Shown here: piece after piece, positions 7,596-14,838 of the stretch | How the letters are laid out: every line of letters starts with the position of its first letter | Position numbering within the stretch: the stretch's first letter is position 1 | Source of the DNA: JBFLYZ01 sp040756415 | Lineage (GTDB): Bacteria > Bacteroidota > Bacteroidia > JADZBD01 | Assembly (NCBI GenBank): GCA_040756415.1 | Contig: JBFLYZ010000003.1 | Span: 1-64,000 of the forward strand | DNA length: 64,000 nucleotides | Direction: 5' to 3' | The notes under the pieces: generated by a model | What the model was told of the DNA's origin: nothing | Seen by the model: the letters and a program-made list of their open reading frames with translations, nothing else | Databases searched by the model: none | Program-made: the position numbers and the translations under genes

Positions 7596-8444
7596 TCAGG
7601 CCAGGCTTTCGTTCAGCTTTTCGACCAGGTGTTTGGCCATGTTGTTCAGGAATTTCTTGGCCTTATAGGATCCCACCCAGCGGATGCCGCTGATGGTGTT
7701 GGTGAGCAGGAGCTCGTCAGAGTTCAGCAGCACGTTCATCTGGAGGGGCACTTCGTATACGGAAATACGGTTGGCGGCCGCCACCTGTATCACCTGCCTC
7801 CGCATAACCCCGTCAACGCATCCTTCCGTGATAGGTGGCGTGTACAGCACACCGTTCTTTACCGCGAAAATATTCGAGGTGATGCTTTCGGCTATGCTCA
7901 GGTTCTGGTTGAGTATGATGCAGTCATCGATATCGTTCTGCTTCTTGTAAATGGAGGCCAGCACGTAGATGAGCGAGTTATTGCTCTTGATGTTCGAAAG
8001 GCGGTGAATGGCCTTCTTGTAATCAGGAAAGATATCGATATTGAGCCCCTTTGTGTTAAGATTATAATTGCCCTCCTCGATCGGCTCGCATTCGATCAGG
8101 TAATTAGGCTCATCGAAAATGGGAGTATAATAGCCCCCTTCCTTCCTGTAAACGGTCAGGCGTATGCGCGCGCCCCTCTCCACTTTGTTGGCGGAGATCA
8201 GCTTGCTTATCTCTTTCCTGAAAAAATCCGCGGAATATTGCTCCGGGAAATCCATTTTAAGGATATCGAGCGAGGTGCGTATACGCTGCATGTGCGCCTC
8301 AAGGAACTGGATCTTTCCATTGGCAAAACGTATGGTCTCGAAAATGCCGTCACCGTAGCGGAAGGACCGGTTATCGGCATTCACTACGGGGTCGTCAGCC
8401 GGCCTTACCTCGCCATTGCTATTCAGAAATAAACCTGAGGACAT
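7596..8444 (-). CDS. Class IV PLP aminotransferase (branched-chain or ADC-lyase type)
   Basis: A 282-aa fold-type IV PLP enzyme, related to branched-chain aminotransferase, D-amino acid aminotransferase and 4-amino-4-deoxychorismate lyase. The N-terminal 'NRSFRYGDGIFETI' and the central 'NSLIYVLASIYKKQNDIDDCIILN' are typical. The usual catalytic Lys corresponds to K in 'IKSNNSLIY'. 'ESITSNIFAVKNGVLYTPP' and 'GVMRRQVI' bind the cofactor phosphate. The length and divergent substrate residues favour the lyase-like Bacteroidota group, but substrate is not settled. I chose the ATG at 8444; a GTG at 8456 is also in frame. It is third in a run with the rhomboid and the 9116-9616 gene. Confidence 0.85.
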   Translation of the reverse strand: MSSGLFLNSNGEVRPADDPVVNADNRSFRYGDGIFETIRFANGKIQFLEAHMQRIRTSLDILKMDFPEQYSADFFRKEISKLISANKVERGARIRLTVYRKEGGYYTPIFDEPNYLIECEPIEEGNYNLNTKGLNIDIFPDYKKAIHRLSNIKSNNSLIYVLASIYKKQNDIDDCIILNQNLSIAESITSNIFAVKNGVLYTPPITEGCVDGVMRRQVIQVAAANRISVYEVPLQMNVLLNSDELLLTNTISGIRWVGSYKAKKFLNNMAKHLVEKLNESLA

Positions 8445-8471
8445 ATATACCGGCACAAGTTAAAAAAAATA

Positions 8472-9113
8472 CTACATACCCAGGTGCTCGCTGATATAGC
8501 TTCTGACCTGGTCAACAAAGCCGGCACCGAGCTCGAACTTCAAAGCCAGCGTGAACACGAAGCCGAACACCGCGCCCCAGAAATGTGCCGAATGGCCTAT
8601 ATTGTCGCCACCGCGTTTGGCGAGATAGGACGAGACGGTCAGGAAAAGGATGCCGTATGCGAAAGCGGGGATGTAAAAAGGGAAAGGGAATATCATCAGT
8701 CCCTGCACCGGGTAGATGAGGATAAAAGCGAACACCACCGCGCATATGGCCCCTGAAGCGCCAACCGCGGAATAGTATGCGTTGTTCTTGTGCTTTTCGA
8801 AATCAGGGAAAGAAGAAAGCACGATGCCGCCAGCATAGAGTAATATAAAGAACAACATACCCTTGAACTTGCCGAACATTGCATAAAAGGTCAGCTCGGT
8901 AATCTCGCCCAGCCAGTACATGGAAAGCATGTTGAAAATCAGGTGCGGCCAGTTGGCATGGATGAACGCATGTGTAAAAAAACGGTACCACTCCCCGCTC
9001 CTGCGCATCTGGTACGGCATGAACAGGTACTTGATAAAGAGCGATTGGTTCTGGAATGCCATCAGCGAGGTGAGGCAGGTAAAGCCGATGATCAGGTAGG
9101 TAAGTATGGGCAT
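8472..9113 (-). CDS. Rhomboid family intramembrane serine protease
   Basis: A 213-aa membrane protease with six hydrophobic segments. The catalytic dyad is visible: Ser120 in GASGAI and His177 in SAHFWGAVFGF. The supporting 'HANWPHLIFNM' motif (His52, His57, Asn61) is present. It cleaves single-pass membrane proteins within the inner membrane; the targets are unknown. It starts 2 bases after the stop of the upstream gene (9116-9616), so the two are surely co-transcribed and probably translationally coupled. Confidence 0.93.
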   Translation of the reverse strand: MPILTYLIIGFTCLTSLMAFQNQSLFIKYLFMPYQMRRSGEWYRFFTHAFIHANWPHLIFNMLSMYWLGEITELTFYAMFGKFKGMLFFILLYAGGIVLSSFPDFEKHKNNAYYSAVGASGAICAVVFAFILIYPVQGLMIFPFPFYIPAFAYGILFLTVSSYLAKRGGDNIGHSAHFWGAVFGFVFTLALKFELGAGFVDQVRSYISEHLGM

Positions 9114-9115
9114 GG

Positions 9116-9616
9116 CTACTCGAGTGATGTGACCTTAACGCTCCTGACCTTCCACCCTTCATCGAGGTAGCATTGATGCACCTGGGAAGCCTCGGCAATA
9201 CCCTTAATGAAGAAAAAGGCACCTGTGCCCAGAAAAGCGATCTGGGTCACCAGCCTGGCGCCAGGACTGAGGGGGTCATCCATGCTTTTGTTGAGCGGAT
9301 CAACAGCGGCCCCGGCTCCCAGGAACAGGAGCCCGAAGAACATGCTTTTGCGCGCATGCTTCTTGTTTACCTTGATCATCAGCAGGTCGGAAAAAGGCAC
9401 TTGCTGCCCGAACATGGTAAAACCCGATTCGCTGATATCCTCAACAATGCCCGTATAAATGCGAAAGGAGTCGGACTTGAGCACATAGCCCATCTTGTCG
9501 CCAATATTTACGATCCATTCGTCCACATTTTTCGGGCTGGTGAGCACCATGGCCAGTTGCGGCCAGGCGAGCTCCGAAACCAGCAGCAGGCAAAGGGATA
9601 AAATGAGCTTTTTCAA
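9116..9616 (-). CDS. Hypothetical exported/membrane protein
   Basis: A 166-aa protein I do not recognise. It has a signal peptide (MKKLILSLCLLLVSELAWPQ), then a small beta-rich part that looks like an SH3/PRC-barrel-like strand pattern ('YVLKSDSFRIYTGIVEDI...PFSDLLMIKV', about 45-90). Two hydrophobic segments follow (about 93-106 and 126-142), the first Gly/Ala-rich. It is first in a three-gene run with the rhomboid and the aminotransferase, so it could be a partner or substrate of the protease; that is only inference from position. Confidence 0.7.
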   Translation of the reverse strand: MKKLILSLCLLLVSELAWPQLAMVLTSPKNVDEWIVNIGDKMGYVLKSDSFRIYTGIVEDISESGFTMFGQQVPFSDLLMIKVNKKHARKSMFFGLLFLGAGAAVDPLNKSMDDPLSPGARLVTQIAFLGTGAFFFIKGIAEASQVHQCYLDEGWKVRSVKVTSLE

Positions 9617-9689
9617 CTTATCTGGGGGCTGTATTTGAAGGCCAAATTAAACAATTACCCGCTGATACAGATGCAGTTAGGTAAATTTT

Positions 9690-9896
9690 GCAGAAATCGA
9701 AAACCTTAGGTGTCCCTATTCCGTATAAGATAATTGAGCCATTGTTATTAAAATCCCCCAACGGATCTGGGCAGTTCCTAAGGGGGATTTTCTTTTGGCA
9801 CGGTTTTGGATTTTACCCAATCAGCTATCTCCTTTCTCTGATGCGGGCCCCCTCTTCAAATTGGGCAGAAAATGAACGAGGGGGCCTGCTCTTTTT
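9690..9896 (+). ncRNA. Candidate structured RNA: two hairpins with a shared loop motif
   Basis: This intergenic stretch holds two stable hairpins. Hairpin 1 has arms AAAATCCCCC (9750-9759) and GGGGGATTTT (9782-9791) around a 22-base loop. Hairpin 2 has arms GCGGGCCCCCTC (9843-9854) and GAGGGGGCCTGC (9878-9889) around a 23-base loop. Both loops carry TGGGCAG at nearly the same place. Hairpin 2 is followed on the plus strand by TCTTTTTAT, like a terminator. A weak -7-like TAAATTTTG lies at 9682-9690. Together these suggest a roughly 200-base plus-strand RNA. It may instead be just terminators or a remnant repeat. No protein frame here looks real. Confidence 0.4.
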
Positions 9897-11463
9897 ATCC
9901 TTCGGCCGAAAGGCGGATATCCTTGCTGATCTCGTGCTTAAAGGAATTCTTGTCCAGTACATCCAGTTTCTCGACCACCGTCTTGAAGCCGGCCGACTCG
10001 ACCGAGATGGTGTATGTGCCCGGTGGCAGGATGATCACGTAGTTGCCTGAATTAGGGTTGGCCGTATAATTACCGTATATCTCCCCGCTCTTGGTATCGG
10101 TAACCGTAATGAACACATCGGCATAAGAAAGGTTTTTGGCCGAATCGGCTGGCGCTATGTTGCCGCGCACCACGGTATACTGGGGTTCCACATCGTTGAA
10201 GGTCACACGGTAGATATCCAGGTCGCCAATGCCCTTATCGGGCAGGCAGGCGGCCACATACCCGTACCGGCCCGTGGCCGAGATGCGGAAGTTATAGTTG
10301 TCTTCGGGCGTATTGATCGGGTAGCCGATGTTCTTGGGGTTGACAAAGGTCTGGGATGATTCGTCCCACTCGGCCCTGAAAATATCGTAACCGCCCATGC
10401 TGGTATGCCCGCTGGAGCTGAAATAAAGCGTTTTTCCATCGGGCGAGATGTTGGGGAAATCCTCGTTCAGGGGCGTATTGATCTGCGGGCCCAGGTTAAC
10501 GGCCGGCCCCCAGGTGCCGTTCGGCAGCTTCTTACACACGTACAGATCGGTCCCTCCCAGGCCTCCCGGGCGGTAGCTGGCAAAGAAAATGGTGTTGCCG
10601 TCACTGCTCAGCGAGGCGGCTATCTCGGCCCCTTTGGCGGAATTGATGTTATCAGGCAGGCGCTCGGCCTTTTTGAAGTTGCCGTTCTTGTCGGCATAGG
10701 AGATATAGATATCGTCATCCCCCTTGAAGTTCTTATAGTAAATGAGCATGATGTCGCCTTTGGCCGAAAGGCCGATCACCTCGGCATCGCCCTTGTTCGT
10801 GTTGATCGGCTCGCCCAGCGATTTGGCTTTCTGGAAAACGGCATGGCTGGCCTTTGACATGAAAATAGAGGCGGGATAGGTGCCGTCTTCGTTCTTTTCC
10901 ATACCCGTTTCGGGCCTGCGCGTGCTGAGCACGAGAAAAGACTCATCGGCAGGCACGAACGAGAAATAATCGGCATATTCCGAGTTCACATCCTTTCCCA
11001 GGTTCTCGAAGGTCACGTTCAGGGGAAATTTCATCAGCTCCTTGGCATTGAAGCAATACTGGATCTGCTGGTCCACATCCTTCAGGTTCTCGGGCGTACC
11101 CTTTCCGGTGAGCTTATATTGCTGGTAGCATTTAATGGCGTCATCAAACCGGTAGGCGAAGTGGTAGGCGCGGCCCAGCAGGTACATGGCATCGGGGTCG
11201 TATTTGCTCATGCGCGTTACGATCTCCAGGTAGGGCACCGCTTTTGCTTTGCTGATCTCGGTATTGAGGTAACAAACCGCCACCCTGAAATTGTATTTCT
11301 CGCTTTTGGGATCCTTCTCGAGCAGGCTGAGGTAATCCTCAAGGGCATCGGTATAGTTCTCGGCCAGGAACTTCTGGTCCGCCAGCTTGGGATCCACATC
11401 ATCTTGGGCGAAAAGTGAAAACCAAGTACCTGAGAAGAGAAAGAATAGAATTATTCGGTTCAT
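9895..11463 (-). CDS. PorE-like TPR/beta-propeller protein without OmpA domain
   Basis: A 522-aa exported protein with a signal peptide (MNRIILFFLFSGTWFSLFAQ). It has TPR repeats (about 25-130), then PD40/WD40-like propeller repeats (about 165-420; e.g. 'NISPDGKTLYFSSSGHTSMG' and 'GYDIFRA'), then a carboxypeptidase-regulatory-like beta-sandwich (about 430-510; 'PPGTYTISVESAGFKTV'). This order matches PorE, the T9SS component that anchors to peptidoglycan. PorE normally ends in an OmpA_C-like domain, but this protein stops after the sandwich, and no OmpA-like frame follows. It may be a PorE paralogue that binds partners without holding the cell wall. Promoter at 11487-11494. Confidence 0.8.
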   Translation of the reverse strand: MNRIILFFLFSGTWFSLFAQDDVDPKLADQKFLAENYTDALEDYLSLLEKDPKSEKYNFRVAVCYLNTEISKAKAVPYLEIVTRMSKYDPDAMYLLGRAYHFAYRFDDAIKCYQQYKLTGKGTPENLKDVDQQIQYCFNAKELMKFPLNVTFENLGKDVNSEYADYFSFVPADESFLVLSTRRPETGMEKNEDGTYPASIFMSKASHAVFQKAKSLGEPINTNKGDAEVIGLSAKGDIMLIYYKNFKGDDDIYISYADKNGNFKKAERLPDNINSAKGAEIAASLSSDGNTIFFASYRPGGLGGTDLYVCKKLPNGTWGPAVNLGPQINTPLNEDFPNISPDGKTLYFSSSGHTSMGGYDIFRAEWDESSQTFVNPKNIGYPINTPEDNYNFRISATGRYGYVAACLPDKGIGDLDIYRVTFNDVEPQYTVVRGNIAPADSAKNLSYADVFITVTDTKSGEIYGNYTANPNSGNYVIILPPGTYTISVESAGFKTVVEKLDVLDKNSFKHEISKDIRLSAEG

Positions 11464-11486
11464 TTTACCAGTTATTAAAAGGGAAA

Positions 11487-11494
11487 CAAATATA
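11487..11494 (-). promoter_or_regulatory. -7 box of the PorE-like gene
   Basis: The minus strand reads TATATTTG, an exact TAnnTTTG match, 24 bases before the ATG at 11463. No clear -33 element is seen. Confidence 0.5.
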
Positions 11495-11512
11495 TAAAAC
11501 TATGGCGGGATA

Positions 11513-13132
11513 CTACTCGACTTTACTTACTACGCTTAGATCCAGGTATTTCATTGCATTCAGGTAAAGGTCTTTAACATTTTTGCTGTGTATCAGGTAT
11601 AATTTATCATAGAAAAGCGGAAGTATTACTGCGTCCTCGATTAGCAATTGTTCTGCCTGGATGTAATAGTTGTTGCGGCTATCAGGGTCTTTAGTTTCCG
11701 CAGCAAGTGTAAGTAATTTATCAAAGTCGGGATTTATATAACGTACTGTGTTAACATAACTTCGTTTCGATAATGAATCAGGAACAGTCTTACTATGAAA
11801 GAGTTTAAGGTATTCTATAGGAAGCGGATGGTCAGGTATCCATGAACTGCGCCAGAACTGAGACTTTCCGGATTCTACCTGATCCAGGTGTTGGGAAAAA
11901 GTACTCGTAACTATTTCTATATCTATATTGAGATTCTCTTTGAGGGCATTCTGCATGAATTGGGCCATAAGTATGTTTCTATCGCCACCTCCGTACATTC
12001 GAAGTTTTATTTTTGGAAAATCTTTCCCGTTCGAATAGCCCGCTTCAGCCAGTAACTGCCTCGCTTTTTCGGGGTCAAATGGCTGTGATTTGAGCTTGGA
12101 ATTATCGTAACCAGGCAACCCAGATGGAACAGCACCAATGAGTAGGTTTGCCCGACCACCAAGTAGAGAGATAATCAATTTTTCTCTATCAATGGCACTA
12201 ATAAAAGCCTGGCGTACTTTTTTCGATTTGAAAGGTTCGGAAAAATGCTGAAACCCGTAATAGAAAATGGCATGCGATGCTGCTGTTTGTAGCTGACTGC
12301 CCGCGTACTCGTTCTTCAGTGTATTGTTAACATCTAGAAATTGTGTATTTGGAGCTGTTATGAAGCAAAAATCAATTTCCCCTTCAATAAATGCTTTTTC
12401 TGTCTTTATGGCTTCATTGTCCATATAGATATTGACTATATCTAAATAGGGCAGTTTTTTTCCTGCCTTACCTTTTCTCCAGTAGTTTTTGTTCTTTTTC
12501 AATTGGATGAGATCGGATTGTGCCTCGGCTATCCGAAAAGGTCCTGTGCCTACACAGGTAAACTGCATATCTTCCCCATATTTATCAAAAGCTTCCTTAG
12601 GATAGATGTAAAAACAAGGTAGCGTTAGTATATGCAAAAAATCTGTATTGGAGTCATTAAGGACAAACTGGATACAATAATCATTAATCACTTTTACACC
12701 TTCGTCTCCCCCTTTAAATAAATCTTTAACTACCTCATAATAATAATTGAATGCTCCGGGATTTAGCGCCTTGTCAAAGCAGAATTTTACATCATACGCG
12801 TTCATTTCACGCGTGCCTTCTTTTCCAAAACAACCATCTGTATGGAACTTTATCCCTTTACGGAGATACAGCGTCCAGATAGTCTTATCCACATCCACCT
12901 CGGTCTTTTCTGCCAGCCGCAACTCAATATTTAGATTTTCAGGGTTATAGGCCGTCAAGCCTTCATAAACTTGCGTGACTATTCGAACACTAGTAAAGTC
13001 AAATGCCTGAAGAGGATACAGATTACTCCATTTCCCACTTTCACAATAGTTCAATACATGCAACTTACTCTTTTTCAAAGAAAGGGACAGTAGCAAGAAA
13101 GCAAGCAGAAACAGCCTGAACCCTATGCTCAT
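11513..13132 (-). CDS. ABC-type peptide/oligosaccharide-binding protein (SBP_bac_5)
   Basis: A 539-aa protein of the DppA/OppA solute-binding family (SBP_bac_5). Typical segments are 'RIVTQVYEGLTAYNPE', 'IWTLYLRKGIKFHTDG', 'AYDVKFCFDKAL', 'GTGPFRI', 'KVRQAFISAIDREKLI' and 'PFDPEKARQLLAEAGY'. The N-terminus has a hydrophobic export segment without a clear lipobox. No permease or ATPase gene is nearby, so it is an orphan binding protein. The gene is visibly AT-richer than its neighbours, with many A/T-ending codons, which suggests transfer from another genome. Its ATG overlaps the stop of the upstream TPR gene as ATGA, so translation is probably coupled. Confidence 0.88.
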   Translation of the reverse strand: MSIGFRLFLLAFLLLSLSLKKSKLHVLNYCESGKWSNLYPLQAFDFTSVRIVTQVYEGLTAYNPENLNIELRLAEKTEVDVDKTIWTLYLRKGIKFHTDGCFGKEGTREMNAYDVKFCFDKALNPGAFNYYYEVVKDLFKGGDEGVKVINDYCIQFVLNDSNTDFLHILTLPCFYIYPKEAFDKYGEDMQFTCVGTGPFRIAEAQSDLIQLKKNKNYWRKGKAGKKLPYLDIVNIYMDNEAIKTEKAFIEGEIDFCFITAPNTQFLDVNNTLKNEYAGSQLQTAASHAIFYYGFQHFSEPFKSKKVRQAFISAIDREKLIISLLGGRANLLIGAVPSGLPGYDNSKLKSQPFDPEKARQLLAEAGYSNGKDFPKIKLRMYGGGDRNILMAQFMQNALKENLNIDIEIVTSTFSQHLDQVESGKSQFWRSSWIPDHPLPIEYLKLFHSKTVPDSLSKRSYVNTVRYINPDFDKLLTLAAETKDPDSRNNYYIQAEQLLIEDAVILPLFYDKLYLIHSKNVKDLYLNAMKYLDLSVVSKVE

Positions 13133-14064
13133 TTACAGTGCTTGTTCATCAGGATGATCACCTCATCGCCATACCGGGCGGTAAAACCCAGTTCCTTGGC
13201 CTTCTCCAGGTCGGCACAGGCTTTCTTGTCCTTTTTCATTTCAATGTATACCAGCGCGCGGTTCTTATAGGCGTACGAGTTATAGGCATCCAGCTTGATG
13301 GATTTATTCACGTCTTCCAGGGCGCCCTCCAGGTCGCCCAGCTTCAATTTGGCAAAACCGCGGTTATTGTAAGCGTAACCATTGTCGGGCTCACGCTGAA
13401 TGGCCTTATCGAAATAGGGCAATGCGCCTTTGTAATCCTCTATTTTTGTCATGAAATAACCAATGTTCATCAGCGCTGGCGTGCTGCTGGTATCCAGCTT
13501 GTATGCCTTGATGCTGTAGTCCACGGCCAACTGCCCGTTACCGCTTTCCGACTCGACAATGGCCAGGTTCACATAGATATCCGATTCAAGGCTATCGATC
13601 TTCCTGGCCTTCAGCAGGAAATCGCGTGCCGCGGCAAAATCGCGGTAGTTCATCGCACAGGAACTGCTGTTCACATAGGCATTGATCTTCAGGGAATCGT
13701 GGTGGGCCAGCATAACCACCATATTATTGTCCTTTATCGCCTCTTCGAACTTTTTGGCCCAATAATACAGGTTGGCCCGGTAATAGTACGCCCACAGGTT
13801 GGTGCTCTTCAGGTAAATGGCGCTGCTGTAATCGTCATGCGCCTTCTGGAACTGCTTCAGCTTCATGTGGGTCCTGCCCCGCTCCACCAGGTACGATGAT
13901 GAGTCGGGCGACATCTTCACCGCCTTATCAAACTTTTTCAGGGCCTCATCGTACTTTTCGGCCAGGAACAGCTCCTTGCCCTGCTTGAAATAGTCGTGCG
14001 CGGTCTGGGCCCGTACGGCCATAAATGAGCAGAGGAGCGCTGCTAAAAATATCCTGTGCATCAT
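13129..14064 (-). CDS. Exported tetratricopeptide repeat protein
   Basis: A 311-aa protein with a signal peptide (MMHRIFLAALLCSFMAVRA) and about eight TPR units. Examples are 'YFKQGKELFLAEKYDEALKK', 'AYNNRGFAKLKLGDLEGAL' and 'AYKNRALVYIEMKKDKKA'. TPRs are protein-binding scaffolds; the partner is unknown. The frame continues upstream to 14238, but that part is Arg/Pro-rich and lacks family resemblance, so the start at 14064 (or the next ATG, 14061) is chosen. It is translationally coupled (ATGA) to the AT-rich binding-protein gene. Confidence 0.85.
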   Translation of the reverse strand: MMHRIFLAALLCSFMAVRAQTAHDYFKQGKELFLAEKYDEALKKFDKAVKMSPDSSSYLVERGRTHMKLKQFQKAHDDYSSAIYLKSTNLWAYYYRANLYYWAKKFEEAIKDNNMVVMLAHHDSLKINAYVNSSSCAMNYRDFAAARDFLLKARKIDSLESDIYVNLAIVESESGNGQLAVDYSIKAYKLDTSSTPALMNIGYFMTKIEDYKGALPYFDKAIQREPDNGYAYNNRGFAKLKLGDLEGALEDVNKSIKLDAYNSYAYKNRALVYIEMKKDKKACADLEKAKELGFTARYGDEVIILMNKHCK

Positions 14065-14369
14065 AACATATCTTTTAGTGAACAATATTAATGATAAATA
14101 CGCTTGGCGCAAAACGGTCCGGATCCGTGGGTAGTGTATCCGGTTGCTCTTTCCTCCGGGGCGCCTTGCCTGCAGGCAGGGGTTTCTCCTATGGGTATTT
14201 CGTGCCTTAGGCGCGGTTAATTTTTCAAGCTGGATCACTGCCGGATTCTGGATTTAAACCTACATTTACAGCCAGTCAAATCAGGTATCTACCGATGATT
14301 TGGCTGAGTTGGCCGATTGTTGGCTGACCGGTCGGGCTAAAGAGTCTATTTTGTTGATCTGCACAGCCT
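14065..14369. other. Intergenic region, 305 bases
   Basis: No gene is seen. A GC-rich palindrome (GCCTGCAGGC, 14168-14177) is present. On the minus strand TAATATTG near 14085 is one mismatch from the -7 box and could serve the TPR gene. On the plus strand CTATTTTG near 14350 is close to a -7 box and may serve the STAS-like gene. Confidence 0.4.
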
Positions 14370-14762
14370 ATGAAGCCCCCAGATGGAGCAAATGTATTCG
14401 AAACCCCTCTTTCCACGATGTGGTTCGATTCGCAGGGCATATTCCGCTCGGTGACCAAAAAGAATGCTGCCCTGACCAGCAATGCGCTGAAGATGTCTTT
14501 TGATTTCATTGCCCGCGAAGCCCCCGGGCGAATGATATGCTGGATCGGGGATGTGACTGAATCCTCATCTTCCACTAAAGAAGCCCGCGATTATGCGGCC
14601 GAGGAAACGCCCCGTTTTGTCCGCGCTCCGGCACTCATTACCAATTCCCCGGTTTCGAAGATGATCGCGAACATACTCCTGGGCCTCAAAAAGCCTCCTT
14701 ACCCCACCCGGGTGTTCACCAATGAAAAAGATGCCAGAGAATGGATTCCCCGATTCCTTTAG
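14370..14762 (+). CDS. STAS/SEC14-like (SpoIIAA-like) protein
   Basis: A 130-aa cytosolic protein. Its shape resembles the small STAS/SEC14 (SpoIIAA-like) proteins of Bacteroidota: an N-terminal beta pair ('TMWFDSQGIFRSVTKK'), a helix ('ALKMSFDFIAREAP'), a buried strand ('MICWIGDVTESSSSTKEARD'), then 'ALITNSPVSKMIANILLGLK' and 'PTRVFTNEKDAREWI'. Such proteins often sit beside histidine kinases. Here the MASE1 kinase follows 76 bases later on the same strand, so a regulatory link is plausible. The serine-rich 'SSSS' is where anti-sigma antagonists are phosphorylated in related proteins, but that role is speculative. Confidence 0.7.
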   Translation: MKPPDGANVFETPLSTMWFDSQGIFRSVTKKNAALTSNALKMSFDFIAREAPGRMICWIGDVTESSSSTKEARDYAAEETPRFVRAPALITNSPVSKMIANILLGLKKPPYPTRVFTNEKDAREWIPRFL

Positions 14763-14838
14763 CACATAGTGCCGGGGCTGCCGGACGGATAGAGCGGACA
14801 AGCTGCGCAGAGAAATCGTTCCCTGAAACGGAGGTTGT

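Noticed and set aside
7458..8432. 324-aa plus-strand frame over yqgE end and the aminotransferase
   Set aside because: It covers the YqgE end in another frame and the aminotransferase on the other strand. Not supported by promoter or motif.
9688..10050. 120-aa plus-strand frame across the twin hairpins
   Set aside because: Its second half is antisense to the PorE-like gene, and it crosses both hairpins. It resembles no known protein.
11513..13132. A full Opp/Dpp peptide import operon
   Set aside because: Only the binding protein is present; no permease or ATPase gene lies near it.
13138..13899. 253-aa plus-strand frame opposite the TPR gene
   Set aside because: Antisense of TPR repeats; the repetitive pattern is inherited from the real gene.
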